Assembly (NCBI RefSeq): GCF_003473485.1
Contig: NC_053044.1
Location: 51,996,091-52,060,090, forward strand
Source: Medicago truncatula
Taxonomy: Eukaryota > Streptophyta > Magnoliopsida > Fabales > Fabaceae
Direction: 5' to 3'
Length of the DNA stretch: 64,000 nucleotides
Shown one piece after another: positions 11,732 to 24,078 of this stretch (position 1 is the stretch's first letter; every line of letters starts with the position of its first letter). The notes under the pieces were generated by a model. It was not told the DNA's origin and ran no database searches. It saw only the letters and a list, made by a program, of their open reading frames with translations. Position numbers and translations under genes: made by a program.

Positions 11732-12905
11732 GATAATGACATGTGGCATGAATGAGTCCTACAGGATGACTACTGACGAAAAGATTGCCAATTTGTCATC
11801 CTGCCTTGGTCTTACTAAGCACAAAAAAAAAAATAGATTTTGCATATATGGTAATTCCATATTCAATAGCAAAGTAGATAAGATGTTTTTGTCATTTTTA
11901 GTTTCTAAGAGATATAGCTTTTTTAATCATGAAGTTGAATGTAACTAATTACTAGGTGCATGATTGAGGTGGCATATCCAAAATTTGTGTAAGAAATTAA
12001 ATTAAAATGGATGATACTCTATACTCTAAATATAAGTGAAAATTCACAAAAAATTTATCCATGTATATAATGTTCGTTTTGATTTCTGCATCAATCTAAT
12101 AGCTATATAACTTTCAACTGTTTCCTGTTATTTGTTATCTCCATAATATTGTAAGCTTAGTACGAGTTATTCAATGTATTAGTACCAAATTGAAATGACT
12201 ATCATGTAAATAGACTGAATTCAAAATATAATATTTTTTAATTGTATAGATCATACTACTTTATTGTACAAAAATCATTTTTTAATGCAATATTGGAAGT
12301 TTCTAATAATATATTGGTATGCAGTCAATGGTTTCTAATTCATTAGAGTAGGCAATCAACCATTTAACAACTATTGACTAGCCATTCTTCAAAGTTAAAT
12401 ACGTAGGTTTTGGTGGGAAAAACAGCTGAGTTTAACAGTTGGTAAAAATCAATACAACACATGTTTGCAGATTGCTAAAAAGTCAATTTTGTGCACTCTT
12501 TTATAGTTATGGCGTATGGAGTTGTGATGGTAAAAGTTTAAAACTTTCTTGGGGCATATGGACTTGATCTAAAAGATGTCAAGTTGTTAATGAATTGTTT
12601 AACAGAACAGTCTAATTTTCATTTTTTTTACGTCCTCTAAAGAAATTTTTTATGCAGGTGTTGCATTTTGTAATATTATGTGTCAAAGTTCAACTTTATA
12701 CAAAGGATTTACATACTTTCAAGTAAAGTAATACCCATGTTATATAATGAAATCCGTGTATGTATCCACCTATTGCTGATTTTTTTTTTCAAAGAAAATA
12801 TGAATTATTTAGACCCATTTATTCTTTCAGAGCAATGTTATTTCCCAGATACAGTGGATAACACAAGGGTAGTTCATACTGTAACCTTGTAAAATAACCT
12901 TTTAG
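11732..12905. other. Downstream region of the kinase, no gene seen
   Basis: This region includes the kinase 3' UTR, of unknown length. Small open frames at 11697-11948 and 12680-12892 have no domain features. No repeat arms were recognised. Confidence 0.4.
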
Positions 12906-13073
12906 AATGTGTTTTCTAATCCATAAGTCCTACCTCAACTGGCAAAATGCCAAAATTGTTAGGCCAGATGCTATGGCCGGGGTTCGAACCCCGGTACCTC
13001 CACTTGTGTGTGTGAGTTTATAATGGCTTTGCCATTTCGTCTATCTACCAAAAAAAAAATGTGTTTTCTAATC
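12906..13073 (+). mobile_element. SINE with perfect 16-bp target duplication
   Basis: Perfect direct repeats AATGTGTTTTCTAATC (12906-12921 and 13058-13073) flank a body with an A-box-like CCTACCTCAACTGGCAAAA. The body also has a B-box (GGGGTTCGAACCCCGG), a tRNA-unrelated tail and a run of about 10 A. The target duplication and A-tail show a complete, fairly recent SINE insertion. Confidence 0.8.
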
Positions 13074-14340
13074 TTCATAGGAGAATTATATCTATTGTTA
13101 AAACAGTTGCTTTTGGTGAAACTTTGTGGCTTTTGTCTAACCTGCATTCCTAATTGAATACTAATTATGTACTAGTAATTGTTTTATCATATTGCAGGCT
13201 CTGTAGCAAAAAGAACGGTATCCACCGATTCTAACTGGATGATAGCCTTTTGGCACTGTTAATCTGTTAGTAGTAGTATTTGTGATTTTATTTAGCATGA
13301 CAGTGAGTTCTGTTTTGTTTCACTTCTTGGTTTTGGATTGGCTCCACTTATGGTATGACTCGGTCATCACAGTTCCTCTTTTCTCTTTGCTTCATTTCTT
13401 TATTCACATTCGTTGATAAATCCCAGTTCTCAATTCCTATTTCTCAACTCAAGATGGTTTGCATTCCTTGACAAATCCTAGCTTACAAGTTAATTAATGC
13501 TATAGAAGCTTCCCTAATTGCGTTTCCATTCTGGAACGTTTAACCAACATGACCCCCAATGACATATAACCACTATAGCACTAGTGGACCATAAAACCAA
13601 TTGTTCTCCCTACAGTCATGCATCATAATCTCCATAATGAGTGAAAGCACCTTCCTATATTGAATTTCACATGATAATAGTTTTCTCGATCAAACCATCT
13701 TCGATGATACTATTGAGAAATACAGCAGAATTTCCATCCTCTTAAAATTTCAAATACACATTAAGCAGAGAAGCAAAATGATAGACTAAAATTACATCGC
13801 AAATTTACAGTGAAAAGCCTCTCAATCAATGTAAGAGGGAAATCCACAAAATCTAGTACGCCAAGGATAAGATTACAATAACTCTGTTGATGTAAGACAA
13901 GTGAGATGATATACAATACGACTAAACTATGACAAAAACAGACTCTCTTTACTCTCTTTCTCTCAAAAAGAAATGCTAGTAGTCTCTTACTAGTATCATT
14001 TTTGTCTTGATTCTCTTGAATGGAAATTATCTACCTTATCGCAAGTCCTGCTATCTATAGAAGAGCAATGTGACATTGAATGTAGACACTTCATGATGCT
14101 GATCACACTTACAAGAACACCAGTGTTTGCAGTTAAGACGAACATGTACACTAAATTCATGAAATAAACTACTAATATTATTTAACAATTACCCCTTTGG
14201 CCATCAATGGAGTAATATTTTTCTACTGTCGTCAAATTCCGTTCCATCCTATTAGTACTCTTTAGCGTAGCTCTTATAAGAATATCCATGTGTTTGTCAT
14301 TTCACATTTTATAAGTTGAATGTGTAAATCTGAAGCTCAA
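13074..14340. other. Intergenic stretch, no gene recognised
   Basis: No coding potential beyond short frames. A TTGCAG|GCTCTGTAGC sequence at about 13193 looks like a splice acceptor and could belong to a long 3' UTR of the kinase transcript, but nothing in the sequence proves it. Confidence 0.35.
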
Positions 14341-14466
14341 AGTCTATGCGAGTATTATTCAATTGGTATAAAGCATTGCAATATGCAGGGCCGAGTTCGA
14401 ATGTGAATTCTCGCTTATTCACCTAAGAGTTAAGAGGTGCAATTCTGACCACTAGGTTAACTGAAT
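14341..14466 (+). mobile_element. Degenerate SINE
   Basis: An A-box-like TTCAATTGGTATAAAGC and a B-box-like GAGTTCGAATGTGAATTC are followed by the tail CTGACCACTAGGTTAACTG. That tail is shared in diverged form with the SINEs at 3254 and 15794 (CTAACCACTAAGCTACTTGA, TAGCCACTAGGCTATCTAAC). There is no clear target duplication or A-tail, so this is an old copy. Confidence 0.55.
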
Positions 14467-14832
14467 GTCATAGATTGGCGTAATCTTACCATGTTCTCCT
14501 CTTTTTCCTCTTTTTTTCTTAACCTTTTGAACTAGCAAGGTTAGTTAAATGTGGAGCGTTTCTTTGCAGATAGCTACTTAACAATTTTTAGCTCAGGAGG
14601 CAGTAGCTAGAAGGTTAAAAATAGATCCAAATTAAGTTTCATTTCTCATGCAATCATATTTAATTTACCCCTCAAGTCAAACATCCCAGACAAACAAGCT
14701 TGAAATTAAGAATTGTCATGTTATCTTAACAATAATAATTTCTTGATAATAATTAGTTAATTACAATAAGTGCATAAACTTACATACCATAAACCAAAAA
14801 GATCTAAAGTTCCCATATGCAACAGACCTTAG

Positions 14833-14858
14833 GAATAATAATAATAATAATAATAATA
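14833..14858. repeat. (AAT)n microsatellite
   Basis: About eight to nine AAT units lie 30 bases downstream (minus strand) of the COPT5-like stop codon, so probably in its 3' UTR. This is likely length-polymorphic. Confidence 0.85.
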
Positions 14859-14887
14859 CAAATTAACAAACCCATTAACAACAATAA

Positions 14888-15319
14888 TCAAGCACAAGCG
14901 CAAGAACTATCAACAACAACAGAATCTTCACCATCACTCCTAAACAACAAATAACCAACAGCAAGACCAACAACAATAGCAATAAACACACCACCGTTAT
15001 ACGACATAACAGACAACATCAAGAAATACCCGATCGCCGAGCTCAATCCAAACAGAACAGCTCCGGCAACTCTCACGCCTAATTTAGCTCCACTTCCGGC
15101 AAACGTCCGTCGTAGAAGAGGAGCTTCGATCGCCGCCGGAAACGGCTTCCCGGAGGCTAACAGCTTGAGACGAATTCGGCGATTTTCAAGAAATTGATAG
15201 AAAATTGAAACGATGAGACAAGCGAGTAGACTCAGTGCATAACTCGTCCATGAATCGGTTTTCCATGAATCGAAAAGGAGTGTCACTTTTTTGCTCCAGT
15301 AGAAAGTCATGTGCATCAT
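14888..15319 (-). CDS. COPT5: CTR/COPT copper transporter, COPT5-like
   Basis: Small three-helix copper channel subunit. CTR proteins work as trimers and move Cu(I). COPT5 of Arabidopsis sits on the vacuolar/prevacuolar membrane and remobilises stored copper. The 143-aa intronless frame starts at the first ATG of MMHMTFYW. It shows an N-terminal Met cluster (MMHM), TM1 near residues 27-45, the MxxxM copper motif of TM2 as MLSVM, and GxxxG in TM3 as GLAVG within [18 protein letters not shown]. It ends in a Cys pair (SCACA), a likely copper-handling tail. The absence of a long Met/His-rich N-terminus separates it from the plasma-membrane COPT1/2 type. Length and motifs are complete, so it looks functional. 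Confidence 0.93.
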   Translation of the reverse strand: MMHMTFYWSKKVTLLFDSWKTDSWTSYALSLLACLIVSIFYQFLENRRIRLKLLASGKPFPAAIEAPLLRRTFAGSGAKLGVRVAGAVLFGLSSAIGYFLMLSVMSYNGGVFIAIVVGLAVGYLLFRSDGEDSVVVDSSCACA

Positions 15320-15394
15320 CTTCGCTGAATTTTTTGTTTCTGAACTTCAAGGTTTTTTTTTTTTTTGTTGCACAAAACAATGAACGATGATGCC

Positions 15395-15405
15395 TCTATT
15401 TATTT
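15395..15405 (-). promoter_or_regulatory. Possible TATA box of the COPT5-like gene
   Basis: Read on the minus strand this is AATAAATAGAG, about 80 bases upstream of the ATG at 15319. This is an acceptable TATA-like element and spacing. Candidate only. Confidence 0.3.
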
Positions 15406-15781
15406 TTCTTCTATGGATTCTTCTGTTCTTGTCATTTCTGTACGTTGCTTCTTATGTACGCTGTTTTTTATTCTAAAAATACTCTCCAGTACTTGCTTTT
15501 CCCAAAATACCCCGCCATTCCACCTTTCCTCGCGTTTTTTGGTTTGCCTCGTGTTCACATTTTTCCAAGGTTATCTACGGAATTTCGAAAATAAAACAAA
15601 TTGGTAGTACTACCGGATCTTGGAACTTGTGTGGTACTTGTACAACATCATGTGTAGTACTGTACTGGTAGTAATTTTAGAGGAAACTTTTTTTCCGAAT
15701 TTTTCTGTTTGTGTTTTTGTTATTTGAAAATTCGAGTTTATAACTTTGATAGTTTAAATAAATTCGTCTTTACCTAAGAAT

Positions 15782-15906
15782 AAAATCGTAGTACAATGTA
15801 TTATTATATGTATGGATTAAAGTTCGAACCTCGAACATCCCACTTATTCACTTTATAAGGTGAATTATAGCCACTAGGCTATCTAACAAAAAAAAAAATC
15901 GTAGTA
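15782..15906 (+). mobile_element. 5'-truncated SINE with 12-bp target duplication
   Basis: Perfect repeats AAAATCGTAGTA (15782-15793 and 15895-15906) flank a body with a B-box-like AAGTTCGAACCTCGAAC, the shared tail TAGCCACTAGGCTATCTAAC, and an A-run. The A-box half is absent, so the copy is 5'-truncated. Confidence 0.75.
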
Positions 15907-18081
15907 ACTATGGATGGACCGCAGTTAATTTCACTAATTTTCCAACTAAATTTGAGATCATCCAAATTGTCATATTAAATTCACTAAGGCCTTGTTTAGA
16001 AGCTTGAAAGGAAAAGGAGATGAACGTTTTGGAGGGATGAGATTAGAGGAAAAGATAGAAAATTGATGAGAGAAAGTTTTTGTACTTGATGATAAAGGAA
16101 TACAATGTTTCAATTCCCAAAATCAAGGGAATTTTCTTTTATGAATAAAAATTAAACCCCTCGAACCACTTAAGGTGAAATGCAACATAAATGAAAACAT
16201 GAAAAGTTAAATTGATAGATAAAATAGAGCCACTAACATATTACAATTTAAGAATGAAAGATGTGAGCTTGAAGCATCATCCAAATAATCTTAACTCTAA
16301 ATCGTTGAAAACTAGCACTCATGCTTATCTATGGAAAATATGAGATTAATTGAGAACTCTAATGTTGCTAAAGATATAGAAAGTGAGAACTCTGTTGCTG
16401 CTAAAGATATAAGATCTCCAATGTCATTCTTCCCTTTGTTTCATCAAACATCCAAAACAAGTTGTGCTAGTTCAAAATGATTAAACTACTCTAAAAACTA
16501 ATTAAAACTCTAAAATCTTAAATAGGCACTAATTAGATGTTTTAGGTCATACATTCACTCAGTTTTTTGTTCATTCATTGAATAAACGCAACGTGATAAC
16601 CAACTATTTTGTTGTTTATCAAGAACATTATAAGAACATTTACCACAAAATTATAAAAAATTTAAAGTAGAGAAAAATTAATTATGAATTGTTTAAAAAA
16701 TTCATAATTATGAGGAATGAAAATTTATAATTAATTTGTCACTCTTTTAAAAACTATAAAATTTATTGGTGGTTGTTCTTTCACTTTCTTAGGAGAGTCG
16801 TGGTTGTTCTTATGATGTTATAAACTTGCTAATAAAATTGTGATCGATTAAATCCACCTTATAAACATTTTAAGTTATAATAATAGTGAGATTTACTCTC
16901 TATTGGTGGTATCACATCACATTTTAGATAAATGAGTCATTGAGCAGTTTCATCCAAAATTGTTTATATTTTTAAACATAAATGGCTATTGTTTAGGTCA
17001 TAAAGATTGTTTAAATTTTTTAAATTAAGTTAAATGACTCATTGTACACGAGTGCACATTGACCCCATCATCCATACCCTCACAAATTAGGGATGACAAA
17101 GCAGACTTGTCTCGTGTAGGCTCCTCGTCTGGTTTAAGCTTAACAAAAAATAAGATGAGGCGAGCACAATCAATCTAAGTGATTGATTTAAAATCACAGT
17201 TGGACTCGCTTAATAGTGGTTGACGAATTGACAGACCTATCAATCAAAGAAAATTAATGCATTGTTTTTTTTTACAAAAACTTTGTTTTTTGAAGGATTT
17301 TACAAAAACTAGTAAAACAAGCTTATTTACACAAATCGAACACCATCAACAAATTACACAACATAATTTACAAATTGTGCATCATAACAACTAAGAGCAT
17401 CAATCCCCAAAAAAACAAACTAAGAGCATCAATGCGACTATTATAATCCTAACAACATTAAACAAGTCTCATCACAAAACAAATCCACCAATATAAAACA
17501 AAATCCAAAATAAATTGAAGTAAACCAAGGAATATATAACAAATCTCAAAGTAAATCCAACAACATAATCTTTTCAAGCAAGTCGATCAACATAATCCCT
17601 TTACTAATATCTAAACATTGATTTCTCGAAAGGGTTGAATTTAAAAATTTATATGTACACAATCACAGTCGCAAACATTATATTGTAGGAAAGTGTGATC
17701 AATTCAATCAAAATTGTAATTTTAATTTTAATGCTTAGAGGAAATCTCAAAACCCATATTATATTGCAGTCGTAATTTAAAATCATTAGTCATTCATTTT
17801 ATGTACGTAAGCGTGAGGATAAGAGTTAATCCTAAACATCTATGGGAAAATCAGTACAGTACTTCACAAGTTCTTAGCGCAGACGATTATGCAAATTAAT
17901 GAACTTTTTGTTTTTTTTTTACAGGACAAATGAAAGAACTTTAATTCCATAGGCAATATTGAATCAAACAGAAAAGTGACATGTGTAAATTGAAGTCAAG
18001 GAAGGAAGAGTCGTACCAACAATCATCATAAATTGTTCACTGATCATTCATTAGAAAAAACATAAACAATAATTAGCATAA
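15907..18081. other. Gene-free AT-rich stretch
   Basis: No gene recognised. 17091-17260 begins 'TTAGGGATGACAA', reminiscent of a hAT-type end, but no matching opposite end was found. Two near-identical short phrases (ACTAAGAGCATCAAT) occur at about 17391 and 17419. Confidence 0.35.
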
Positions 18082-18477
18082 TTAAACCTTATAACCCTGT
18101 GCTGTTGTAGAAAAACAGCTATCTTGCGATCTACCAACAGTTCGATAACTCAAAGGTTGTTTCCTCGGAGAATCCAAAGATCGAAAAAGTAGATGTTTCA
18201 CCGCAAGAATCAAATCAACCGTAGGTTTATTAGGAGGACTTGAAGTTAAAGTTCTGAAATTCATGTGTTGATTAAGGGCTTCATCGGTGCTAATATCTCT
18301 CTTTGATTTCAAAGCTTCTTCTTTCACTGCCTCTGCACATAGCCCACAAATCCAACGACCCTGGTATTTCTCGCGAACATGATCAATATACGACGGAGTG
18401 CACTCCTCCGTTAACCCGCAACAGTAGCACTTCACGGCTTCCACCTCCATCGTCGACGTCGTTTCGGTTAAAGCCAT
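18082..18477 (-). CDS. DUF1677 family protein
   Basis: Intronless 131-aa protein of the plant-specific DUF1677 family, whose biochemical role is not established. The core has the family's cysteine pattern: CYCCGLTEEC, then GRWICGLCAEAVKEE, then STDEALNQHMNF. This looks like a small metal-binding fold. The N-terminus is short and acidic. The C-terminal third is Ser/Arg-rich and low in conservation. The first true ATG of the frame is at 18477; the frame extends upstream only through a GTG codon. No membrane segment or signal peptide is visible. The family assignment is confident, the function is unknown. Confidence 0.85.
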   Translation of the reverse strand: MALTETTSTMEVEAVKCYCCGLTEECTPSYIDHVREKYQGRWICGLCAEAVKEEALKSKRDISTDEALNQHMNFRTLTSSPPNKPTVDLILAVKHLLFRSLDSPRKQPLSYRTVGRSQDSCFSTTAQGYKV

Positions 18478-20887
18478 CAACCCTAATTCTCTCACTTAAC
18501 AAATAAAATAAAACAAAGATTACTATATATTTAACCAAAGAAGATTAAGATTAGTATATATTTATATATCTACTTACGCGTTCAGGATTTCAAATTTTTG
18601 AAACGTGGTAATGTCACGATGTGATGTGAGTGTAACTGAAGATTTGTGAAATTTATGTAATTTACCGTATCAAGCTATGGTATTGATTCTGGAAGATTCT
18701 GAAAGATTTTGTTTCCTGAGTTAGTTATTATAACGAGGGAGCAATTATCGCTCCTTCTCCCACTTAATTTCGCCCCAAAAAACAGAACCACCAATAAAGG
18801 TGCAGTACATTTCTGATAATTGGCCCTTTGAGATTAGTATTGAGTTTTAAATAATTGCACAAAACATTAGCAGAGGCAATACTACTACACTACCGTGTTT
18901 GTTTGAGCTTTGTTCTTGCTAGAACCACAAAGAACTAGAGTTGTGTATATATTATTATGCACATGGTGCAATGGTCTTATATATGTTCATCTTTTTAATT
19001 TTTGGCACAATTTATCTTTTATATATTTTTAATAATATAAAGACCATAATTAAAATAGTATTAAATGTTAAACATTTCAATTTATAATACATTGAATAGC
19101 ACACATTTTTATAAAATGTTACTATTTTAAACTTTGCAAGAGTAACTTTAAGGAACTAGAATTATTATTTTTTAATATTTCAAACCAACTTACCGAGATT
19201 GACACCGTAAACATTCGAGCATGAAAACTTGAAAGAAACACATCCATGGTCTCAAGTTAACATCAACGGACCAATCTAAGTGTGTTAATATTATTTTTTT
19301 TAGATTTTTTTTGAAGTCAAACTAACCCATTAAAATTGATACGCAAAGAATCCAATCTGAAACATGAGTGAAATACACTCTAAGGTCTCAAGTTAATACT
19401 ATTAGACCAACCCAAAGATTGATGATTATTTTAAATTATTTTAAATTTGATTTGTTAAGGTTGTTTCGAAAATTGGATTAAAATTAATTTAAAATTTAAA
19501 CTAAGATAAGATTAAATTTGATTTGATTTGATTTAAATTTAAAATTATATTCTTTTAAAAAAAAATGAAATTTTGATGCAATTTTTTTGAAGTGATTTAA
19601 TTCACTTAATAATTGATTTAATTAAACTTTAAACAAGAGTAGTTTTTGCCTAAAAAAAAGACAAAAATTACACCTATTTCTTCTATAGATAGGTATAGAG
19701 GATTAGATAGATTAGAAGAAGAAAATTAACTCTTTGTGGAAAATGAAGATTTGGCAATTATTAGTAGTGCTTTGGTGGCAATGGCACGGTGAGTCCCATG
19801 TTATGCCACGTTGTGTGTTTTTATCACTGTGCTGAGGTGTCACCAAAAAATCGCTGTTGATAGAATGATGGAAGATACGTGTCATTGTGGGATTTGTGGT
19901 GAGTAAGCATTTACTGCGTTGGGTTAGACGGCAGATCCAATGTCTTTGTGATTAGCGGCCTAAAGTGGGAATGGTCCATTGACTATTTTACCCAGCCAGC
20001 TGTCAAGATAACTACCCTACATAATGGAAAACGTGCAATTCACGAAATATTTTACTCATAGTTGTCATTTATGTTCCAAATTTTAGATTAATTATTAGAG
20101 TATTGTTGTTGACATATTTGATAAGGCCGAGAAACATTTCAGTTTCAAGAATTCTTCAAACTTCTCAAATTCTTTTCAATCTTCATCAAAATCATTTTCA
20201 CAAATTGCAAGCAAATCAACTGCACATTATCATAAGTAAGTTGTATCAATCATTTTAATGATAATGTTAGTTTGTTTAGGTTTATTTTAAAAAAAAAAAT
20301 TAGAGTAGTTTGCATGTGGTTAAGGTTGATTTTAAAATTGACAATTTGATGATTGCATGTGTAGTCTATGAATTGATAAATATAGTTGTTTAAATCATAA
20401 TGTGTCTTTGAATGGTGGCAAATGAACACAATTTGAATATGTTTTATACTTTGCACACAAAATGTTTGATCAAATGCCTCAATGAAAATTATATTGATTA
20501 TTTAGTTAGTTTAGGTTATGGAAATGATAGAAATGATGTTAATTATAGTTTGGTTAAGTGTATATTGATTTTTTAGTTAGTTTAGATTACAAGAATTATG
20601 ATGGACACAAATGATTAAGTGCATAGAAATGATTAAGTGTATGTTAATTATTGAATGATGTTTATGTTATTATGAAAATGATGGGCATAAATTTTATTGT
20701 AATGATGATTATATTGAATGATTTTAAGTTATGGAAATGATGTTCATTGTTGTACTTTTAATGTGTTTGATTATGTTTATGTTTAGTTTAGGTTTAATGT
20801 GTTTGATTAGGTTATGGAAATGATGTTAATTTTTTAATTTTTTTTTGTGTAGATATTTATGATCAGAACTCGGGTAATCCATCTAAG
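18478..20887. other. Intergenic stretch with minus-strand SINE remnants
   Basis: 19183-19283 and 19325-19422 are related, diverged blocks that share GGTCTCAAGTTAA and a (GG)ACCAA(T/C)C(T/C)AA end. Read in reverse complement they look like SINEs whose A-box half is TTGGTCTAATAGTA. A better copy lies at 40503-40602. 20460-20830 is a low-complexity stretch repeating 'TTAGTTAGTTTAGGTTATGGAAATGATG' type phrases just upstream of the mobile-domain pseudogene. No other gene was seen. Confidence 0.4.
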
Positions 20888-23168
20888 ATGATTGGTGGTA
20901 GGCATGCGATAACTCAAAGCCACCGGAAGGAGAGGCAAAGCGGGCACATCCCAAATAGGGGAAGAGGTCGGAGGGTGGATGGTTCAAGGAGTTTGCAGGA
21001 GGCTTCTCAGGCTACACAACCTGAAGAGTCGCAGGTGGTTGATCTGAGCCAGTAGGTGGAGTACCTGAATTATCAGGATCAGGAACACCACGATGTGACC
21101 GATGATGGGTATGACCAGGATCATATACCAGAGCAGCAGCATATAGCAGATGATAATGACATTGCAGCAGCGGCTGCCCCAGCAGTGTTACCTTTGGAGC
21201 CTCTCTTTCATGGAGGACCGGAAGATATATCTCTGCTGCACTCTTATGCCAAGCATGTGGCATTGCCGCTTTGGTATAATTCAGATAATGTAAGTGTTAT
21301 TTTTAATTATCTTAAATTATCATATGCAACACAAATTAATGTTTTAATTTTTTTTTTATATGTGTGTTTGTTATAATATATTTTTTTATATGTGTGTTTG
21401 TTTAATTCTTTTCTTTATGTTTAATTATTTTCTTTATCTCAATTTTTATTGTTTTCTTTATGTTTAATTATGATTTAATTTTTTTTGTTATGTGTTTTAT
21501 TTAAGTTTTAAGGTTTACATGTGTTATGTTTTATTTTTGCATTTGTTAAGTTTTATTTTGTTTAGTTAAATGTTTACATTGTTTAATGTATAAATTGTTT
21601 AAACTATGTTTATTTTTCTATTATTTCAGGTTCGTAAGCTGCGTGTTGTAAAACCGATTAATCATGGGGCTAAGATTTTGAGTCTCGGACGTCAAAATGG
21701 GAATCAGGATTGGTTTTGGGATCCGCTTAGGGAGAGCGGGTTACATGATTTGGTTTACCTGGGCTACGCCACTGTGCCTCATGCTCTGCTGATGACTCTA
21801 TGCGAGAGGTGGCATCCCGAGACCAACACTTTTCACATGCCCTTCGGGAAGATGACTGTGACTTTGGATGATGTTGCATGTTTTATGCATCTTCAGATTA
21901 AAGGGCGAATGTTGAGCCATGGGAAGAAGATGCTGAGATATGAGGGAGCAGCATTACTGATGAGGCACTTGGGTGTGTCGCAGCAGGAGGTAGAGAAAAT
22001 TTGCGGTACAGATCATGGTGGGTACATTAGTTATCCGAAGCTGAGGGAATTATATACGGGGTACCTTGGTAGGGCTAACATATTGGCGGGTACTGAGGAT
22101 CCAGAGGAGATGAAGAAGCTGCAGAGGGTTAGGACATTTTGTGTGAAGTGTTATCTCTTATATCTTGTTGGATGCTTGTTGTTTGGTGATAGAAGCAACA
22201 AACGCATCGAGTTGGTCTATCTGACGACCATGGAGGAGGACTATGCGGGGATGCGTAATTATTCCTAGGGATGGATGACACTGGCATACCTATACGGCGA
22301 GTTAGCTGAGGCCTGTAAGCCTGGAGACAGAGCTCTTGGGGGAAGCGTGACACTGCTCACTGTAAGAAACTTATAAATGTGAACCTTAACTTTTATTTTT
22401 TTGTTATATTTTTCGTGCGTAATAATTTATAAATATGATTTGTTTGGTTTGTACAGACATGGTTTTTGGCGCATTTTCCTGGCTTTTACAGTGTTGATCC
22501 CAACACCGACTACATGGAAAACTATCCGGTTGCGGCAAGGTGGAAGCTACATAAGGGTCATGGAGAGGGGGTGACATGTCGCTCATTTCTTGATCGTATT
22601 CAGTTTGATGACGTATGCTGGAGGCCGTACGAAGAGCACTGGGAGATCCAGGATTTTGAGGAGGTTTTCTGGTGTTCAGGCTAGATTATGTGTGGTGTTC
22701 GTAGGGTGTACTGTCACTTACCCGAGCGGGTTTTGAGGCAGTACAGATACGTCCAGAGCGTCTTTAGACATCCGACCGATGTTGTAGAGCTGCCACCGCC
22801 TCAGATTGTGCAGGCATTCGTCGACTTCCGCACTCACACGCTTAAGGCGGTCGAATGGGGTGAGCAGGCACAAGAGCAGACATGGCGGATGGCTATGTGT
22901 TATGGTACACTGAGGTGTCTCACCCTCAGATTTTGCCACCTCTTCCAGAAGATCTTCCGAGGCCAGCAAATGAAGAGCAGATCATTGCAGAGCAGTGGGA
23001 GCAGTACGAGGCGAGAAGCTCGCCTGACACCCAGGAGGAGTCATGAGCCCTCAGCAGTGGTTGCAGGCCATGACCCATGTTAGGGAGCAGATCGCGCCGA
23101 TCTTGACCAGGAGGGTAGGCCAGAGGCCGAGGAGGAGGCACCAACAACATCAACAAGACCAGGAGTAG
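20888..23168 (+). pseudogene. Plant mobile domain (MAIN-like) gene, broken
   Basis: Encodes a plant mobile domain (PMD) protein of the MAIN / 'phosphatase 7 long form homolog' type. This family is shared between transposons and silencing-related host genes. Deduced exons are 20888-21289, 21629-22361 and 22457-about 23168, with GT-AG introns. Motifs include SGLHDLVYLGYATVPHALLM, LCERWHPETNTFHMPFGKMT, VTLDDVACFMHLQIKG and, late, GYVLWYTEVSHPQILPPLPE. The frame is broken by TAG at 21053-21055, 22266-22268 and 22682-22684, by a frameshift near 22862-22885, and probably by another near 23040. The last two TAGs stand where family members have Trp; the first follows a Gln codon. I take this as a dead, probably transposon-borne copy. 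No element ends could be set. Confidence 0.8.
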
Positions 23169-23452
23169 CAGTAGTTCGTTTTTTAGGACTTGTTTTTTAG
23201 TTTTGGTATTTTGATGACATTGGTTTGTATATTCGTATTTTGTTGACATTAGTTTTCATTTCATTGGGATATTTTACTTTGTTTAATGGTAAAAATGTTG
23301 GTTTAATTAAGTTGTGCATTTGCGCCAATATTCGTTTTGTGATTTGAACCATTATGCGTAAAAAAAAACAGGTACACATGTTGTGTTTTGTGTTTGAAAC
23401 ACATTACAAGTTTAGGAAATGAAGCTACTGCCTCTACCTTGGCTTCAGGACG

Positions 23453-23559
23453 CTTCGGTAGTTAACTACCGAGGAAAACTTCGGTAGTTAACTGCCGAGG
23501 AAAACCTCGGTAGTTAACTGCTGTCGGTTTCTTCACACTTCGACAGTTAACTGCCGAAG
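23453..23559. repeat. Array of four palindromic 22-23 bp units
   Basis: Four units (23453-23474, 23479-23500, 23505-23527, 23538-23559) each centre on AGTTAACT and read outward to complementary ends, e.g. CTTCGGTAGTTAACTACCGA. Each unit can form its own hairpin, and units also pair with each other. Spacers are 4, 4 and 10 bases, the first two AAAA. The array lies just 3' of the mobile-domain pseudogene. Function unknown. Confidence 0.8.
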
Positions 23560-24069
23560 AGCACTTAGATAAATTACTCGTATGTCTCAGCCTAACCAAA
23601 TGTGTCAACAACAATTCTCTAATTATTTAACATTGTTGGTGTAAAATATTGTACTAGATCATAATACTCCTTCTCTTTTAAATCGAGTATTACTTTAGCA
23701 AATATAATTTATTTTCAAATTAATATTATTTTCACTTTTTAATACAGTATTAACTAATTTCTTGAATCTTTTTATAAGAAACTAAAGACATAAATTATCG
23801 ATAATAATGAAACTTAAAATAGTTATTTTTATTTAATACTCTAAGTAAATTTAAATTTATTTCATGGCATAAACATTAAATCAACATATCATTTGCTTTT
23901 GGATTGTAATGTCTTTTAATTCTCTTTGACATCTTGTGTGTAATTGGTTTGAGTTTTCTTCGGTTATTCGATAAGTGTCTCAAAAGCTTGGTGTTCCATG
24001 ATACATTTAAAAGGAAATGAATAGCATAATTTCTAACAATAAGAAAACCTCGTCTCATCAGCTTGGATA
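23560..24069. other. Short AT-rich gap, nothing recognised
   Basis: This gap lies between the palindrome array and the Mutator-like element. The 60-residue open frame at 23876-24058 has no domain features. Confidence 0.4.
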
Positions 24070-24078
24070 AAAACTAAA

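Noticed and set aside
23453..23559. CRISPR-like regular repeat array
   Set aside because: Plant nuclear DNA; units are palindromes with 4-10 base spacers, not 25-40 base unique spacers.
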